64,000 nucleotides of DNA from Chryseobacterium sp. GTDB lineage: Bacteria > Bacteroidota > Bacteroidia > Flavobacteriales > Weeksellaceae. This document shows positions 34,366-42,486 of this stretch, piece after piece. Every line of letters starts with the position of its first letter. Positions within the stretch are counted from its first letter, which is position 1. The position numbers and the translations under genes are program-made. Where the stretch lies: positions 175,884 to 239,883 of the forward strand of contig NZ_JAFAJM010000001.1 in NCBI RefSeq assembly GCF_019236175.1. Direction: 5' to 3'. Under the pieces are notes generated by a model. The model did not search any database and had not been told where the DNA came from. It saw nothing but the letters and a program-made list of their open reading frames with translations.

Positions 34366-35883
34366 ATGAAAAATCTAAAATTAGGAATTTCAGCATTGGC
34401 GCTTACTGTAGCCTCTACTGTTTTCGCGCAGACTACCAACAATCCGTGGTTAATCGGAGTTGGTGCTCATGCAGAAAACCACGTAGCAGCAAGAAGTGGT
34501 TTCAGTAATACGTTCTCTGCTCAAAATTTAACAAAGAGAATGTTCAATGTGAACAATTTCTCTATTACACCTCCATTATCTAAGTTAACAGTTGCTAGAA
34601 ACGTTGGAAAAGGTTTAGTTATTGACTGGCAAACTACTGTTGGAAATGTTGAAAACAAAAGATTCAACATGGGGAAAGAATTTTTCCTAATGACAGGTCT
34701 TGGTTTCCAGGCTCACGCTGCAGGTCTTTTATGGAACGAAGAATCTTGGTTTGATCCATATTTAAGAGTTGGTGCTAACTACTTAAGACATGACTATACT
34801 GCACTTTCTTTCCCAAGAACAAGTGTAGATGCTAATGGTAACCCAATCGAAACTGTATCAAACGGTAAAGATGGTAACGAAAACGGTAAAGCTAACTTCT
34901 TTACTGTAGCTACAGGTGCTGGTGCTAACTTCTGGGTAACTAAGAACTTCGGTCTTGGTATCCAAGGTGATTATGTTACAACTCCAGGTGATAAATCTAC
35001 AGTTGCTAACTTCTGGCAAGCTTCTGCTTCCATCTTATTCAGATTCGGAAACAGAGACAGAGACCATGATGGTATCCTAGATAAAGATGACCTTTGTCCT
35101 GATACACCAGGTTTACCAGAATTCCAAGGATGTCCTGATACTGACGGAGATGGCGTTCCAGATAAAGACGATCAATGTCCAGATGTAGCTGGTCCAGTTG
35201 AAAACAACGGTTGTCCTTGGCCAGATACAGACGGTGACGGTGTAATCGATAAAGATGACGCTTGTCCTACAGTAGCAGGTCCTGCTGAAAACAACGGTTG
35301 TCCTTGGCCAGATACAGACGGTGACGGTATCTTAGATAAAGATGATGCTTGTCCTACTGTTCCAGGTCTTCCAGAATACAACGGATGTCCTAAGCCTAAG
35401 ACTAAAACTGCTGAAGAAGTTGAAACAACATTCAAGAGTGTATTCTTCGACTTCAACAAAGCTACAATCAAAGCTGAGTCTGCAGGTGCATTAGATAGAG
35501 CTGCTGATATCATTAAGAAAGATGGAGGTCACTATCTATTAGAAGGTAGAACTGATGCTAAAGGTGCTGCTGCTTACAACTTGAAATTATCTAGAGAAAG
35601 AGCTGCTGCTGTAGTTGCTGCTTTAGATGCAAGAGGTGTTGAAACTAACGCTCTTAAATCAGTAGGTGTAGGTGCTACTAAAGCTACTGTTCCAGCAAAA
35701 GCTACTGACGCTGAAAGACAAATCGACAGAAAAGTAGTTGTTAAAGCTATTGAAAACGACGCTGAGTGGAATGCAATCGCTAAGAAAGATTACGCAGACG
35801 CTCCAGTTAAGAAAGCTACAGCTAAAAAAGCTACTAAAAAAGCTCCAGCTAAGAAAAAAGTTGCTGCTAAAAAGAAAAAATAA
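34366..35883 (+). CDS. OmpA-like protein with TSP3 repeats and Lys/Ala-rich tail
   Basis: The 505-residue protein has a signal peptide (LALTVASTVFAQ), an N-terminal outer-membrane barrel (about 23-225), and four calcium-binding thrombospondin type 3 repeats (about 226-345) with cores such as DTDGDGVPDKDDQCP. An OmpA C-terminal domain follows (about 350-465) with VFFDFNKATIK and the peptidoglycan-binding motif GRTDAKGAAAYNLKLSRERA. It ends in a very basic tail of some 30 residues (KKATAKKATKKAPAKKKVAAK...). It should anchor the outer membrane to peptidoglycan and is probably abundant. The histone-H1-like tail is unusual for an envelope protein. Confidence 0.92.
   Translation: MKNLKLGISALALTVASTVFAQTTNNPWLIGVGAHAENHVAARSGFSNTFSAQNLTKRMFNVNNFSITPPLSKLTVARNVGKGLVIDWQTTVGNVENKRFNMGKEFFLMTGLGFQAHAAGLLWNEESWFDPYLRVGANYLRHDYTALSFPRTSVDANGNPIETVSNGKDGNENGKANFFTVATGAGANFWVTKNFGLGIQGDYVTTPGDKSTVANFWQASASILFRFGNRDRDHDGILDKDDLCPDTPGLPEFQGCPDTDGDGVPDKDDQCPDVAGPVENNGCPWPDTDGDGVIDKDDACPTVAGPAENNGCPWPDTDGDGILDKDDACPTVPGLPEYNGCPKPKTKTAEEVETTFKSVFFDFNKATIKAESAGALDRAADIIKKDGGHYLLEGRTDAKGAAAYNLKLSRERAAAVVAALDARGVETNALKSVGVGATKATVPAKATDAERQIDRKVVVKAIENDAEWNAIAKKDYADAPVKKATAKKATKKAPAKKKVAAKKKK
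35200..35328 (+). repeat. 42-bp direct repeat within the TSP3 region
   Basis: Bases 35200-35241 and 35287-35328 are identical over 42 bp, at a period of 87 bp (29 codons). They encode the boundary between TSP3 repeats (ENNGCPWPDTDGDG). DNA identity beyond what the protein requires suggests recent duplication and possible copy-number change. Confidence 0.85.
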
Positions 35884-35902
35884 TTAATTTTTCTAAATAA
35901 TG

Positions 35903-35936
35903 AATACCTCCAATTTTTTGGAGGTATTTTTTTTTT
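35903..35936 (+). terminator. Strong intrinsic terminator after the OmpA-like gene
   Basis: AATACCTCCAA (35903-35913) pairs with TTGGAGGTATT (35918-35928) over a TTTT loop and continues into a ten-base T-run. Confidence 0.93.
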
Positions 35937-35949
35937 GTTGACTTTTAAT

Positions 35950-35957
35950 TAATTTTG
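35950..35957 (+). promoter_or_regulatory. Possible -7 element of yebC
   Basis: TAATTTTG matches TAnnTTTG, 21 bp before the ATG at 35979. The spacing to the nearest upstream TTTG (12 bases) is too short, so only the -7 box supports it. Confidence 0.35.
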
Positions 35958-35978
35958 TTGAAAATTTAAAAATTTAAA

Positions 35979-36719
35979 ATGGGAAGAGCATTTGAATATA
36001 GAAAAGCTTCTAAAATGGCCAGATGGGATAAAATGGCCAAAACATTCTCTAAAATAGGTAAAGATATTGCATTAGCAGTAAAAGCAGGAGGTCCTGATCA
36101 GGAATCAAATCCGGCCCTAAGAAGATGTATCCAGAATGCCAAAGGGGCTAATATGCCAAAGGATAACGTAGAAAGAGCAATTAAGAAAGCCAGTGGTGCT
36201 GATGCTGAAAACTATGAAGAGATTACATATGAGGGATACGGACAAGGCGGGGTTGCTTTCTTTGTTGAATGTACAACAAACAATACCACAAGAACAGTAG
36301 CCAATGTAAGAGCTGTATTCAATAAGTTTGACGGTAACTTAGGAAAGAATGGAGAACTTGCTTTCATCTTTGACAGAAAAGGAATTTTTACAATCGATTT
36401 GGCACAAATCAAAATGGATTGGGATGATTTTGAAATGGAAATGATTGATGGGGGAGCAGAAGATGTAGAAAAAGATGAAGAGGAAGTAATGATTACAACT
36501 GCTTTTGAAGATTTCGGTTCTTTATCTCACAAATTAGACGAATTGGGTATTGAAGCTAAAAGTGCAGAACTTCAAAGAATTCCAAACAACACCAAGGAGG
36601 TAAACGAAGAACAATTCAAAGCGAATATGAAAATGCTTGAGCGTTTCGAAGAAGATGATGACGTTCAGAACGTTTACCATAACATGGAAATTACAGAAGA
36701 GCTGATGAACTCTTTATAA
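35979..36719 (+). CDS. yebC: YebC/PmpR-family protein
   Basis: The 246-residue protein fits the DUF28 family: MGRAFEYRKASKMARWDKMAKTFSKIGKDI, then NMPKDNVERAIKKASG, YEGYGQGGVAFFVECTTNNTTRTVANVR and a C-terminal EDDDDVQNVYHNM. Family members were described as transcription regulators and more recently as factors that relieve ribosome stalling. The first Met group reads MGRAFEYRKAS instead of the more common MAGHSKWANIKHRK start, as in the Bacteroidota branch. Confidence 0.93.
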   Translation: MGRAFEYRKASKMARWDKMAKTFSKIGKDIALAVKAGGPDQESNPALRRCIQNAKGANMPKDNVERAIKKASGADAENYEEITYEGYGQGGVAFFVECTTNNTTRTVANVRAVFNKFDGNLGKNGELAFIFDRKGIFTIDLAQIKMDWDDFEMEMIDGGAEDVEKDEEEVMITTAFEDFGSLSHKLDELGIEAKSAELQRIPNNTKEVNEEQFKANMKMLERFEEDDDVQNVYHNMEITEELMNSL

Positions 36720-36776
36720 AAAATAATATAGCATTCATATACAGTTAATTTTCAATTAGTTTCTTTGTATAAAACT

Positions 36777-37601
36777 ATGAAAAGAAACGTTGAATTAGTT
36801 GTTATATCGGATGTTCATTTGGGAACTTATGGATGTAAGGCTAAAGAATTGCTGAGATATCTCAATTCCATTCAGCCTAAAACGTTGGTTTTGAATGGAG
36901 ATATTATTGATATCTGGCAATTCAAAAAGTCTTACTTCCCTAAACCTCATTTGAAAGTGATCAGAAAGATCATTTCATTTGCTACTAAAAATACAGATGT
37001 TTACTATATTACGGGAAATCATGATGAGATGTTCCGAAAGTTTACCGACTTTGAATTAGGGAAACTTAAAGTTTGTAATAAAATCTGTCTCACTATTAAT
37101 GAAAAGAAAACCTGGATTTTCCATGGTGATGTTTTCGATGCTTCTGTCCAACATTCAAAGTGGATTGCCAAACTTGGCGGAAAAGGATATGACCTTTTAA
37201 TTATTATTAATAATGCGGTGAATTGGTTTCTGGAAAAAATGGGAAAAGAAAAATACTCATTTTCAAAAAAAATCAAAAACAATGTGAAAAAAGCAGTCAA
37301 ATATATTGGTGATTTTGAGCTCACAGCCTCTGAACTTGCTATAGACAATAATTATGACTATGTAGTTTGTGGTCATATTCACCAGCCTCAGATCCGTGAA
37401 GTCTCCAATAAAAAAGGTTCGTGTACTTATCTGAATTCCGGTGACTGGATTGAGAACCTGTCTGCACTGGAATATCATGATAAAGAATGGAAAATTTTTT
37501 ATTATGATGAACATAAACACCTGCTTAAAGATGATGAAGCAGAAGAAATTCAGGAAATGGATAATTCTGATCTTTTAAAAATAGTAACTAATTTTTCTTA
37601 A
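36777..37601 (+). CDS. LpxH-like calcineurin metallophosphoesterase
   Basis: From the ATG at 36777 the protein has 274 residues; a TTG four codons earlier is less likely. It shows the metallophosphoesterase motifs DVHLGTYGC, LNGDIIDIW, ITGNHDEMF, FHGDVFD and CGHIHQPQI. This arrangement matches UDP-2,3-diacylglucosamine diphosphatases of lipid A synthesis (LpxH/LpxG-like), though other substrates are possible. The next gene starts on the base after its stop codon, so the two are co-translated and probably act in one pathway. Confidence 0.88.
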   Translation: MKRNVELVVISDVHLGTYGCKAKELLRYLNSIQPKTLVLNGDIIDIWQFKKSYFPKPHLKVIRKIISFATKNTDVYYITGNHDEMFRKFTDFELGKLKVCNKICLTINEKKTWIFHGDVFDASVQHSKWIAKLGGKGYDLLIIINNAVNWFLEKMGKEKYSFSKKIKNNVKKAVKYIGDFELTASELAIDNNYDYVVCGHIHQPQIREVSNKKGSCTYLNSGDWIENLSALEYHDKEWKIFYYDEHKHLLKDDEAEEIQEMDNSDLLKIVTNFS

Positions 37602-38573
37602 ATGAAAGTTCTGTATGCATTTCAGGGTACCGGGAACGGACATGTCGCAAGAGCACAGGAGATTATTCCCATTCTCAAAAAATATGCTTCTGTAGATACC
37701 TTGATCAGTGGTCACCAGTCTCAGTTAAAGGCTGATTTCGACATTAATTTCCAATACAGAGGGATTTCTCTGCTTTATAATAAAACGGGTGGTTTATCCT
37801 ATCGAAAAACATTCACGGATAATAAGTTTCTGGATGCCATAAAAACGATAAGAGAGCTTGAGCTTTCAAAGTATGATCTGATTATTAATGATTATGAGCC
37901 GCTGACTGGCTGGGCTTCAAAACTAAAGAAGCTCCCGATGATAGAACTTAGTCATCAGGCATCGATGAGTTTTGCTGAAACTCCAAAACCGGAAAAGAAA
38001 GATTTTCTGGGTGAAATGATTTTAAAGTACTATGTTCCCGGTGATCGAAAAATAGGTTTTCATTTTGAAAATTATCATCCGCAGATTAAAAAGCCGGTGA
38101 TCCGAAAAAAAATCAGAAATCTTAACCCTTATAAACAGGGGTACTATCTTGTTTATCTTCCGAGCTTTGCAGATGAAAATATCATTAAGGTACTGAGAAA
38201 GATTCCTGTGGAATGGAAGGTATTTTCAAAATACAGTAAGGTACAGGTAAAAGTAAAGAATGTGGAAGTATTCCCTATTGACGAAAACCAGTATCTGAAA
38301 TATTTCGAAGGCTGTGAAGGAATTCTTTGTAATGCCGGTTTTGAATCTCCGGCCGAAGCACTGTTTATGGATAAAAAATTATTTGTAATCCCGATTCATA
38401 ATCAGTATGAGCAGGAATGTAATGCATGTGCGTTAGATAAAATAGGGATCCCCAATTCTAAAGTTTTAAAACTGCAGGAAATTATGGAATGGGTGGCCTC
38501 AGACCATCGTTTAGCTGTAGATTACCCCAATAATATTGAAGATATTCTGGTGAATGAAGTTCTAATTCTTTAA
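37602..38573 (+). CDS. MJ1255/VC2487-type glycosyltransferase-like protein
   Basis: The 323-residue protein begins MKVLYAFQGTGNGHVARAQEIIPIL, the nucleotide-sugar transferase start of the GT-B group related to MurG. Its C-terminal donor-site region is GCEGILCNAGFESPAEALFMDKKLFVIPIHNQYEQECNACAL. Relatives are annotated as the MJ1255/VC2487 family, of unproven substrate. Direct fusion-like spacing to the LpxH-like phosphoesterase suggests an envelope glycolipid role. Its 3' end overlaps the convergent GNAT gene by 12 bp. Confidence 0.85.
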   Translation: MKVLYAFQGTGNGHVARAQEIIPILKKYASVDTLISGHQSQLKADFDINFQYRGISLLYNKTGGLSYRKTFTDNKFLDAIKTIRELELSKYDLIINDYEPLTGWASKLKKLPMIELSHQASMSFAETPKPEKKDFLGEMILKYYVPGDRKIGFHFENYHPQIKKPVIRKKIRNLNPYKQGYYLVYLPSFADENIIKVLRKIPVEWKVFSKYSKVQVKVKNVEVFPIDENQYLKYFEGCEGILCNAGFESPAEALFMDKKLFVIPIHNQYEQECNACALDKIGIPNSKVLKLQEIMEWVASDHRLAVDYPNNIEDILVNEVLIL

Positions 38574-38852
38574 AAAGATATCATCTACATCATTCATTCT
38601 CATCATTACCGATCTTGCATAAGAACAGTGAGGATATACCTTCCAGTTATTTTCTCTGGCAAATCTGATGGCTTCTTCTACCAGAAATTTTCCCATTCCC
38701 CGGCCTTCAAATTCCGGATGAACCAATACAAAAGAAATAATCAGCTTATGATCTTCAGGGAAAATAGTATAGGTAAGTCTTCCTACCTCTTTTACTTCAT
38801 TGTTAAGGGTCAGAACTCCGCCATTTCCGGACCTGTTGTTTTCAAATTTCAT
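38562..38852 (-). CDS. Small GNAT-family N-acetyltransferase (NATD1/YjdJ-like)
   Basis: The 96-residue protein consists only of the acetyl-CoA binding core: LTYTIFPEDHKLIISFVLVHPEFEGRGMGKFLVEEAIRFARENNWKVYPHCSYARSVM. The RGMGK pyrophosphate loop is intact and the C-x-Y-A pattern marks the small NATD1-like group. The substrate is unknown. It converges on the glycosyltransferase gene. Confidence 0.88.
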   Translation of the reverse strand: MKFENNRSGNGGVLTLNNEVKEVGRLTYTIFPEDHKLIISFVLVHPEFEGRGMGKFLVEEAIRFARENNWKVYPHCSYARSVMMRMNDVDDIFLKN

Positions 38853-38988
38853 AACTAAAGGCTTTTGTTGTTAATTAAAGATACAAAAATTAAACCGACA
38901 TGTGTTCATAATAAAGAATTAGCTTCACGCCGTTTCCGTATAATTTATAATCTACCTGCGATGTAAAACCCACTGATCATAGATTTAT

Positions 38989-39738
38989 TTAATTATCTTT
39001 TCCTGTATAATAGTTGTAATCTTTAATAATAATATTGATAAACTGCTTTTCCGTCATTTGAGTGGGATCTATTTCCAGTTTTAAAATGCTTTTGATTTTA
39101 TCGGAAAGTTTACTGATAATCTGACGGTCATCTATCTGAACGGCTTTGGTGTAATTGTCTTTAATAATTCTCATATCATTGTCACTTAAAGCAATCACCT
39201 GCGGGAAAGACGGAACATAGTTTTCATGAATATTTTCCAGAATGGTGTGAGAAATATTAATCGTATTCTTTAAGGAAATCACTGCCGTTCCGGAAGCAAT
39301 ATCTCCCAGACGTTGATTGTTTTTAGATACGATCATGGAAATTAAACCTACAGCTCCTGCAAAAGATATATCTACCAGTCTAAAAACCCAGCGAATCAGA
39401 TAATCTCCAAAACTAGCCTGATATCCGTCAATCTTTACGACCCTTATCTTCATCAGCTTCTTACCGGGTGTTTGCCCTTCCATTAAACTTTCCAAAACAA
39501 GAGGATAGATATAGGTAGGAAATGTAAGGACAATATAAATCGCCATCACAGACCATTGATCAAGGCCATCCAGTAAATATCCCAAATCCAGAATATTAAA
39601 AAAGAGATATAATACAATGACGATATACGCTACACGTATTAACAGATCAATGATAAACGCAAGCATCCTTTCTCCCACACTGGCCGTATTGAAGTTAATA
39701 TTTACATTTTGTGAAGTATTTATCGCAATTTGAGACAT
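38989..39738 (-). CDS. RDD-family membrane protein
   Basis: The ATG at 39738 gives 249 residues starting MSQIAINTSQNVNINFNTASVGERMLAFIIDLL. An upstream start would run into the divergent gene and is rejected. The RDD domain shows the Arg near the first helix (GERMLAFIIDL) and the Asp pairs in IKDG/KIDG and LVDISFAGAVG, with about three to four helices in residues 20-165. A soluble C-terminal helical part follows. RDD proteins often sit with SpoIIM and MoxR-type genes, as here. Function is unknown; transport has been suggested for relatives. Confidence 0.88.
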   Translation of the reverse strand: MSQIAINTSQNVNINFNTASVGERMLAFIIDLLIRVAYIVIVLYLFFNILDLGYLLDGLDQWSVMAIYIVLTFPTYIYPLVLESLMEGQTPGKKLMKIRVVKIDGYQASFGDYLIRWVFRLVDISFAGAVGLISMIVSKNNQRLGDIASGTAVISLKNTINISHTILENIHENYVPSFPQVIALSDNDMRIIKDNYTKAVQIDDRQIISKLSDKIKSILKLEIDPTQMTEKQFINIIIKDYNYYTGKDN

Positions 39739-39765
39739 AATTTTTATTATTTTAGCCTTACAATT

Positions 39766-40749
39766 ATGAGAGAAGTTTATTTCATTAAACAAAATAAAGA
39801 AAAATGGTTGGGAATTGAACAGGTTATTCAAGGGAAAATAAAAAAAAATCCTGATGACCTGTCTTCGTTATACATTAATTTGATTAATGATCTTTCCTTT
39901 GCCCAGACTTATTATCCCAAAAGCAATACGACTGTTTATTTAAATCATTTGTCTTCCCAGATCTTTCAGAAGATTTACAAGACGAAAAGAGTAGAAGAAA
40001 ACAGACTCATGTATTTTTTTAAAACTGAAGTACCGTTACTGGTGTATCAGTACCGCAGGTATTTGATGTATGCTTTCCTTTTTTTCATTTTATTTACATC
40101 CATAGGAGTATTATCTGCGATGTATGATAAAGATTTTGCCAATATTATTCTTGGAGAAAGCTATGTCAATGAAACCATTGAAAATATTAAAAATAAAAAT
40201 GCTGTAGGAATTTACCAAAGCGGTTCTACCTGGGGAAGTACCATCGGCATTATTTTTAATAATATTCAGGTAGGAGCAAAATTATATATTTACGGAATTG
40301 CGGGAGGAGTAGGGACCCTGTTTGCTTTACTTTCCAATAGTGTTATGCTGGGTTCTTTTCAATATTTCTTCTACGATCACGGAGCTTTAAAAGACAGTGC
40401 AAGAGGAATATGGCTTCATGGTGTTTTTGAAATTTTTTCAATGGTAGTAGAAGCCATGTGCGGATTAATCCTTGGAGCATCTATCCTCTTTCCCGGAACT
40501 TTTTCGAGATTTAATTCTTTTAAAAGAGGATTTAAAGACTCTTTTAAAATATTTCTAAGTACGGTTCCATTTACCATTTGTGCGGGAATTATAGAAGGGT
40601 ACGTGACAAGACATGCTCTTACAATGCCTTTGGCGCTTAACTTAGCGATCATTATCACTTCACTTGCTATTATCGGATTTTACTATTTCGTATATCCGTC
40701 TATAGTCAATAAAAAAACTAATAACCAAATCAATGATACAGTTTTATAA
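39766..40749 (+). CDS. SpoIIM/DUF95-like membrane protein
   Basis: From the ATG at 39766 the product has 327 residues. After a soluble helical N-terminus (MREVYFIKQNKEKWLGIEQVIQG) there are about five or six membrane helices (from residue 100 on), with NNIQVGAKLYIYGIAGGVGTLFALLSNSVMLG, LHGVFEIFSMVVEA and GTFSRFNSFKRGFKDS typical of the SpoIIM superfamily. In Bacteroidota these genes go with RDD and MoxR clusters and have nothing to do with sporulation. It is 27 bp from the divergent RDD gene and overlaps the next gene by 17 bp. Confidence 0.88.
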   Translation: MREVYFIKQNKEKWLGIEQVIQGKIKKNPDDLSSLYINLINDLSFAQTYYPKSNTTVYLNHLSSQIFQKIYKTKRVEENRLMYFFKTEVPLLVYQYRRYLMYAFLFFILFTSIGVLSAMYDKDFANIILGESYVNETIENIKNKNAVGIYQSGSTWGSTIGIIFNNIQVGAKLYIYGIAGGVGTLFALLSNSVMLGSFQYFFYDHGALKDSARGIWLHGVFEIFSMVVEAMCGLILGASILFPGTFSRFNSFKRGFKDSFKIFLSTVPFTICAGIIEGYVTRHALTMPLALNLAIIITSLAIIGFYYFVYPSIVNKKTNNQINDTVL

Positions 40750-41695
40750 AAAAAGAGATTTTGGAACTTTTATCAGTGATAGTTTCAATTTCTTTAAAAC
40801 CTACGGGAAGAATTATTTTAAGAATTATCTTCTGATTAACGGACTGTTATTAATTTTAATGGTGACAGTAGCCATTTTTGGATATAAAGAACTTTTTTCT
40901 CAGATTTTCGGATCCAATTTAGGAGGTGAGACCTATTATTTTGAACAGTATTTTTCAGATAATATAGGAATGTTGATTGGGGTAGGAATATTAACATTTC
41001 TGCTTTTTCTGATTCTAGCTATCGTTAATTATCTGTATCCTGTTTTCTATCTTAAAAGGATTGCTTTGGGGTCAGGAAAAGTGAAAACAGATGAGATTTT
41101 AAGTGATTTTAAAAATAACGCCGGTAAGATCGCTAAGCTATGTCTGGGAATGGTTTTTATTGTTGTACCTTTATCTCTATTTATAGTAGGTTTTTCCTAC
41201 CTGCTTATATTTATTTTTATTGGGATTTTTCTGATTCTTCTTGTTTATCCTACATTATTCAATGTAGTTACATTTCTCATGTATGATTATTTTAATTCAG
41301 CCAGAAGTTTTTTTGAAAGCCTGAGTTATGCTATAAGATCTCAGTTTTCTTATCCTAACGGAAGCGAAAAATCTCCTTACTGGAAATACTGGGGCGCTTC
41401 ATTTGTGATGTTTATTATCATGTATATGGTGACAATGATTGTTACGTTTATTCCCATGATTTTCTTTTACGGATCAATTCTTACTTCCAGTCCGGACGGA
41501 AATTTTGAGCAGAACCCTTTTAGCGGTGCAGCGGGTGTTTTCTTCTTTGTTGCGTATGGCGTTTCAACGTTGCTTTCATTCTTGCTTTCCAATCTTATGT
41601 ATGTGAATGCAGGATTAATGTATTATGACAGCAGAACAGACCTTCATCAAAAAGTAGAGCTTGAAGAAATAGAAACCATTGGAATTAATGAATAA
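40733..41695 (+). CDS. Multi-pass membrane protein of the MoxR cluster
   Basis: The 320-residue protein has a charged N-terminus (MIQFYKKRDFGTFISDSFNFFKTYGKNYFKNYL) and about six hydrophobic helices, with a glycerophosphodiesterase-membrane-domain-like layout. I do not recognise a specific family. It overlaps its upstream neighbour by 17 bp and its downstream neighbour by 8 bp, so it is translated with them. Confidence 0.75.
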   Translation: MIQFYKKRDFGTFISDSFNFFKTYGKNYFKNYLLINGLLLILMVTVAIFGYKELFSQIFGSNLGGETYYFEQYFSDNIGMLIGVGILTFLLFLILAIVNYLYPVFYLKRIALGSGKVKTDEILSDFKNNAGKIAKLCLGMVFIVVPLSLFIVGFSYLLIFIFIGIFLILLVYPTLFNVVTFLMYDYFNSARSFFESLSYAIRSQFSYPNGSEKSPYWKYWGASFVMFIIMYMVTMIVTFIPMIFFYGSILTSSPDGNFEQNPFSGAAGVFFFVAYGVSTLLSFLLSNLMYVNAGLMYYDSRTDLHQKVELEEIETIGINE

Positions 41696-42473
41696 GTATC
41701 TTTCCATATTATTTTTCCTGTTTCTTGGGACTTTGCACGCTCAGGATCATGTACCCGTGGATGACTATTTGGTAGATACTTTGAATACGGGGCATTATCA
41801 CAATATGCTTCGTGCAGATTCTGTACTGATGAAACATCCTGTTTCAGAAAATACCGTATATCCAAAAGAATTTAAAGAAAACCTTCCGTCAAGATATAAA
41901 GGAAATGAATTTGATTATTCCGTATCAAAACCCAGAGAATCTTTTTGGGATAAGTTATGGAGAAAAATAGGCAAAATTTTACAAAGCATCTTTGGAGAAA
42001 CAGCTTTTACCAAATCAGCAGGACTGGCTACGGTTCTTATCCGTTTGTTTGCTATTATTCTTGTAGGCTTTCTTCTTTACTTCATTATTAAATATATAAT
42101 GGGGAAAGACGGAAACTTTATCTTTGGCAGAAAGAATAAAAAATTAAATCTACAGGTTGAAGAACTCCATGAGAATATCCATGAGATCAATTTTCCGGAA
42201 AGCATTGCAAAATTTGAACATGAAGGAGATTACCGTTCAGCAGTACGATATCATTTTTTGTTTATCCTTAAGAAACTAAGCGATAAAAAGCTAATCAACT
42301 GGAATCCTGAAAAAACAAATAAAGATTATTCTCAGGAACTTAAAGCTGAACATCTTCAGGAAAAATTTTCTAATCTGTCCTATATCTTCGATTATGTATG
42401 GTATGGGGAATTCAACATCGATGAAGAAAGCTATAGAAAATTCAAAAACCAATATCAGGCGTTTAAACCATAA
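41688..42473 (+). CDS. DUF4129-containing membrane protein
   Basis: The ATG at 41688 gives 261 residues starting MNKYLSILFFLFLGTLHAQ, a signal peptide; the TTG three codons upstream is rejected. There is one membrane helix near residues 108-135 (LATVLIRLFAIILVGFLLYFII) and a C-terminal cytoplasmic DUF4129 region (GDYRSAVRYHFLFILKKLSDKKLI...). DUF4129 occurs in MoxR/DUF58 loci and in some transglutaminase proteins. Confidence 0.82.
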   Translation: MNKYLSILFFLFLGTLHAQDHVPVDDYLVDTLNTGHYHNMLRADSVLMKHPVSENTVYPKEFKENLPSRYKGNEFDYSVSKPRESFWDKLWRKIGKILQSIFGETAFTKSAGLATVLIRLFAIILVGFLLYFIIKYIMGKDGNFIFGRKNKKLNLQVEELHENIHEINFPESIAKFEHEGDYRSAVRYHFLFILKKLSDKKLINWNPEKTNKDYSQELKAEHLQEKFSNLSYIFDYVWYGEFNIDEESYRKFKNQYQAFKP

Positions 42474-42486
42474 TTAAAGACTAACC

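Noticed and set aside
35080..35400. Possible CRISPR-like array from the regular repeats
   Set aside because: The repeats are in frame within a gene, encode TSP3 units at a 29-codon period, and the spacers are not unique.
35172..35513. Minus-strand ORF opposite the TSP3 repeats
   Set aside because: Its repetitive sequence is a mirror of the coding repeats on the plus strand.
39730..39765. Longer start for the SpoIIM-like protein
   Set aside because: It would overlap the RDD gene start and lacks conserved residues; the ATG at 39766 fits.
39739..39831. Longer start for the RDD protein
   Set aside because: It would overlap the divergent spoIIM-like gene; the conserved N-terminus begins at 39738.
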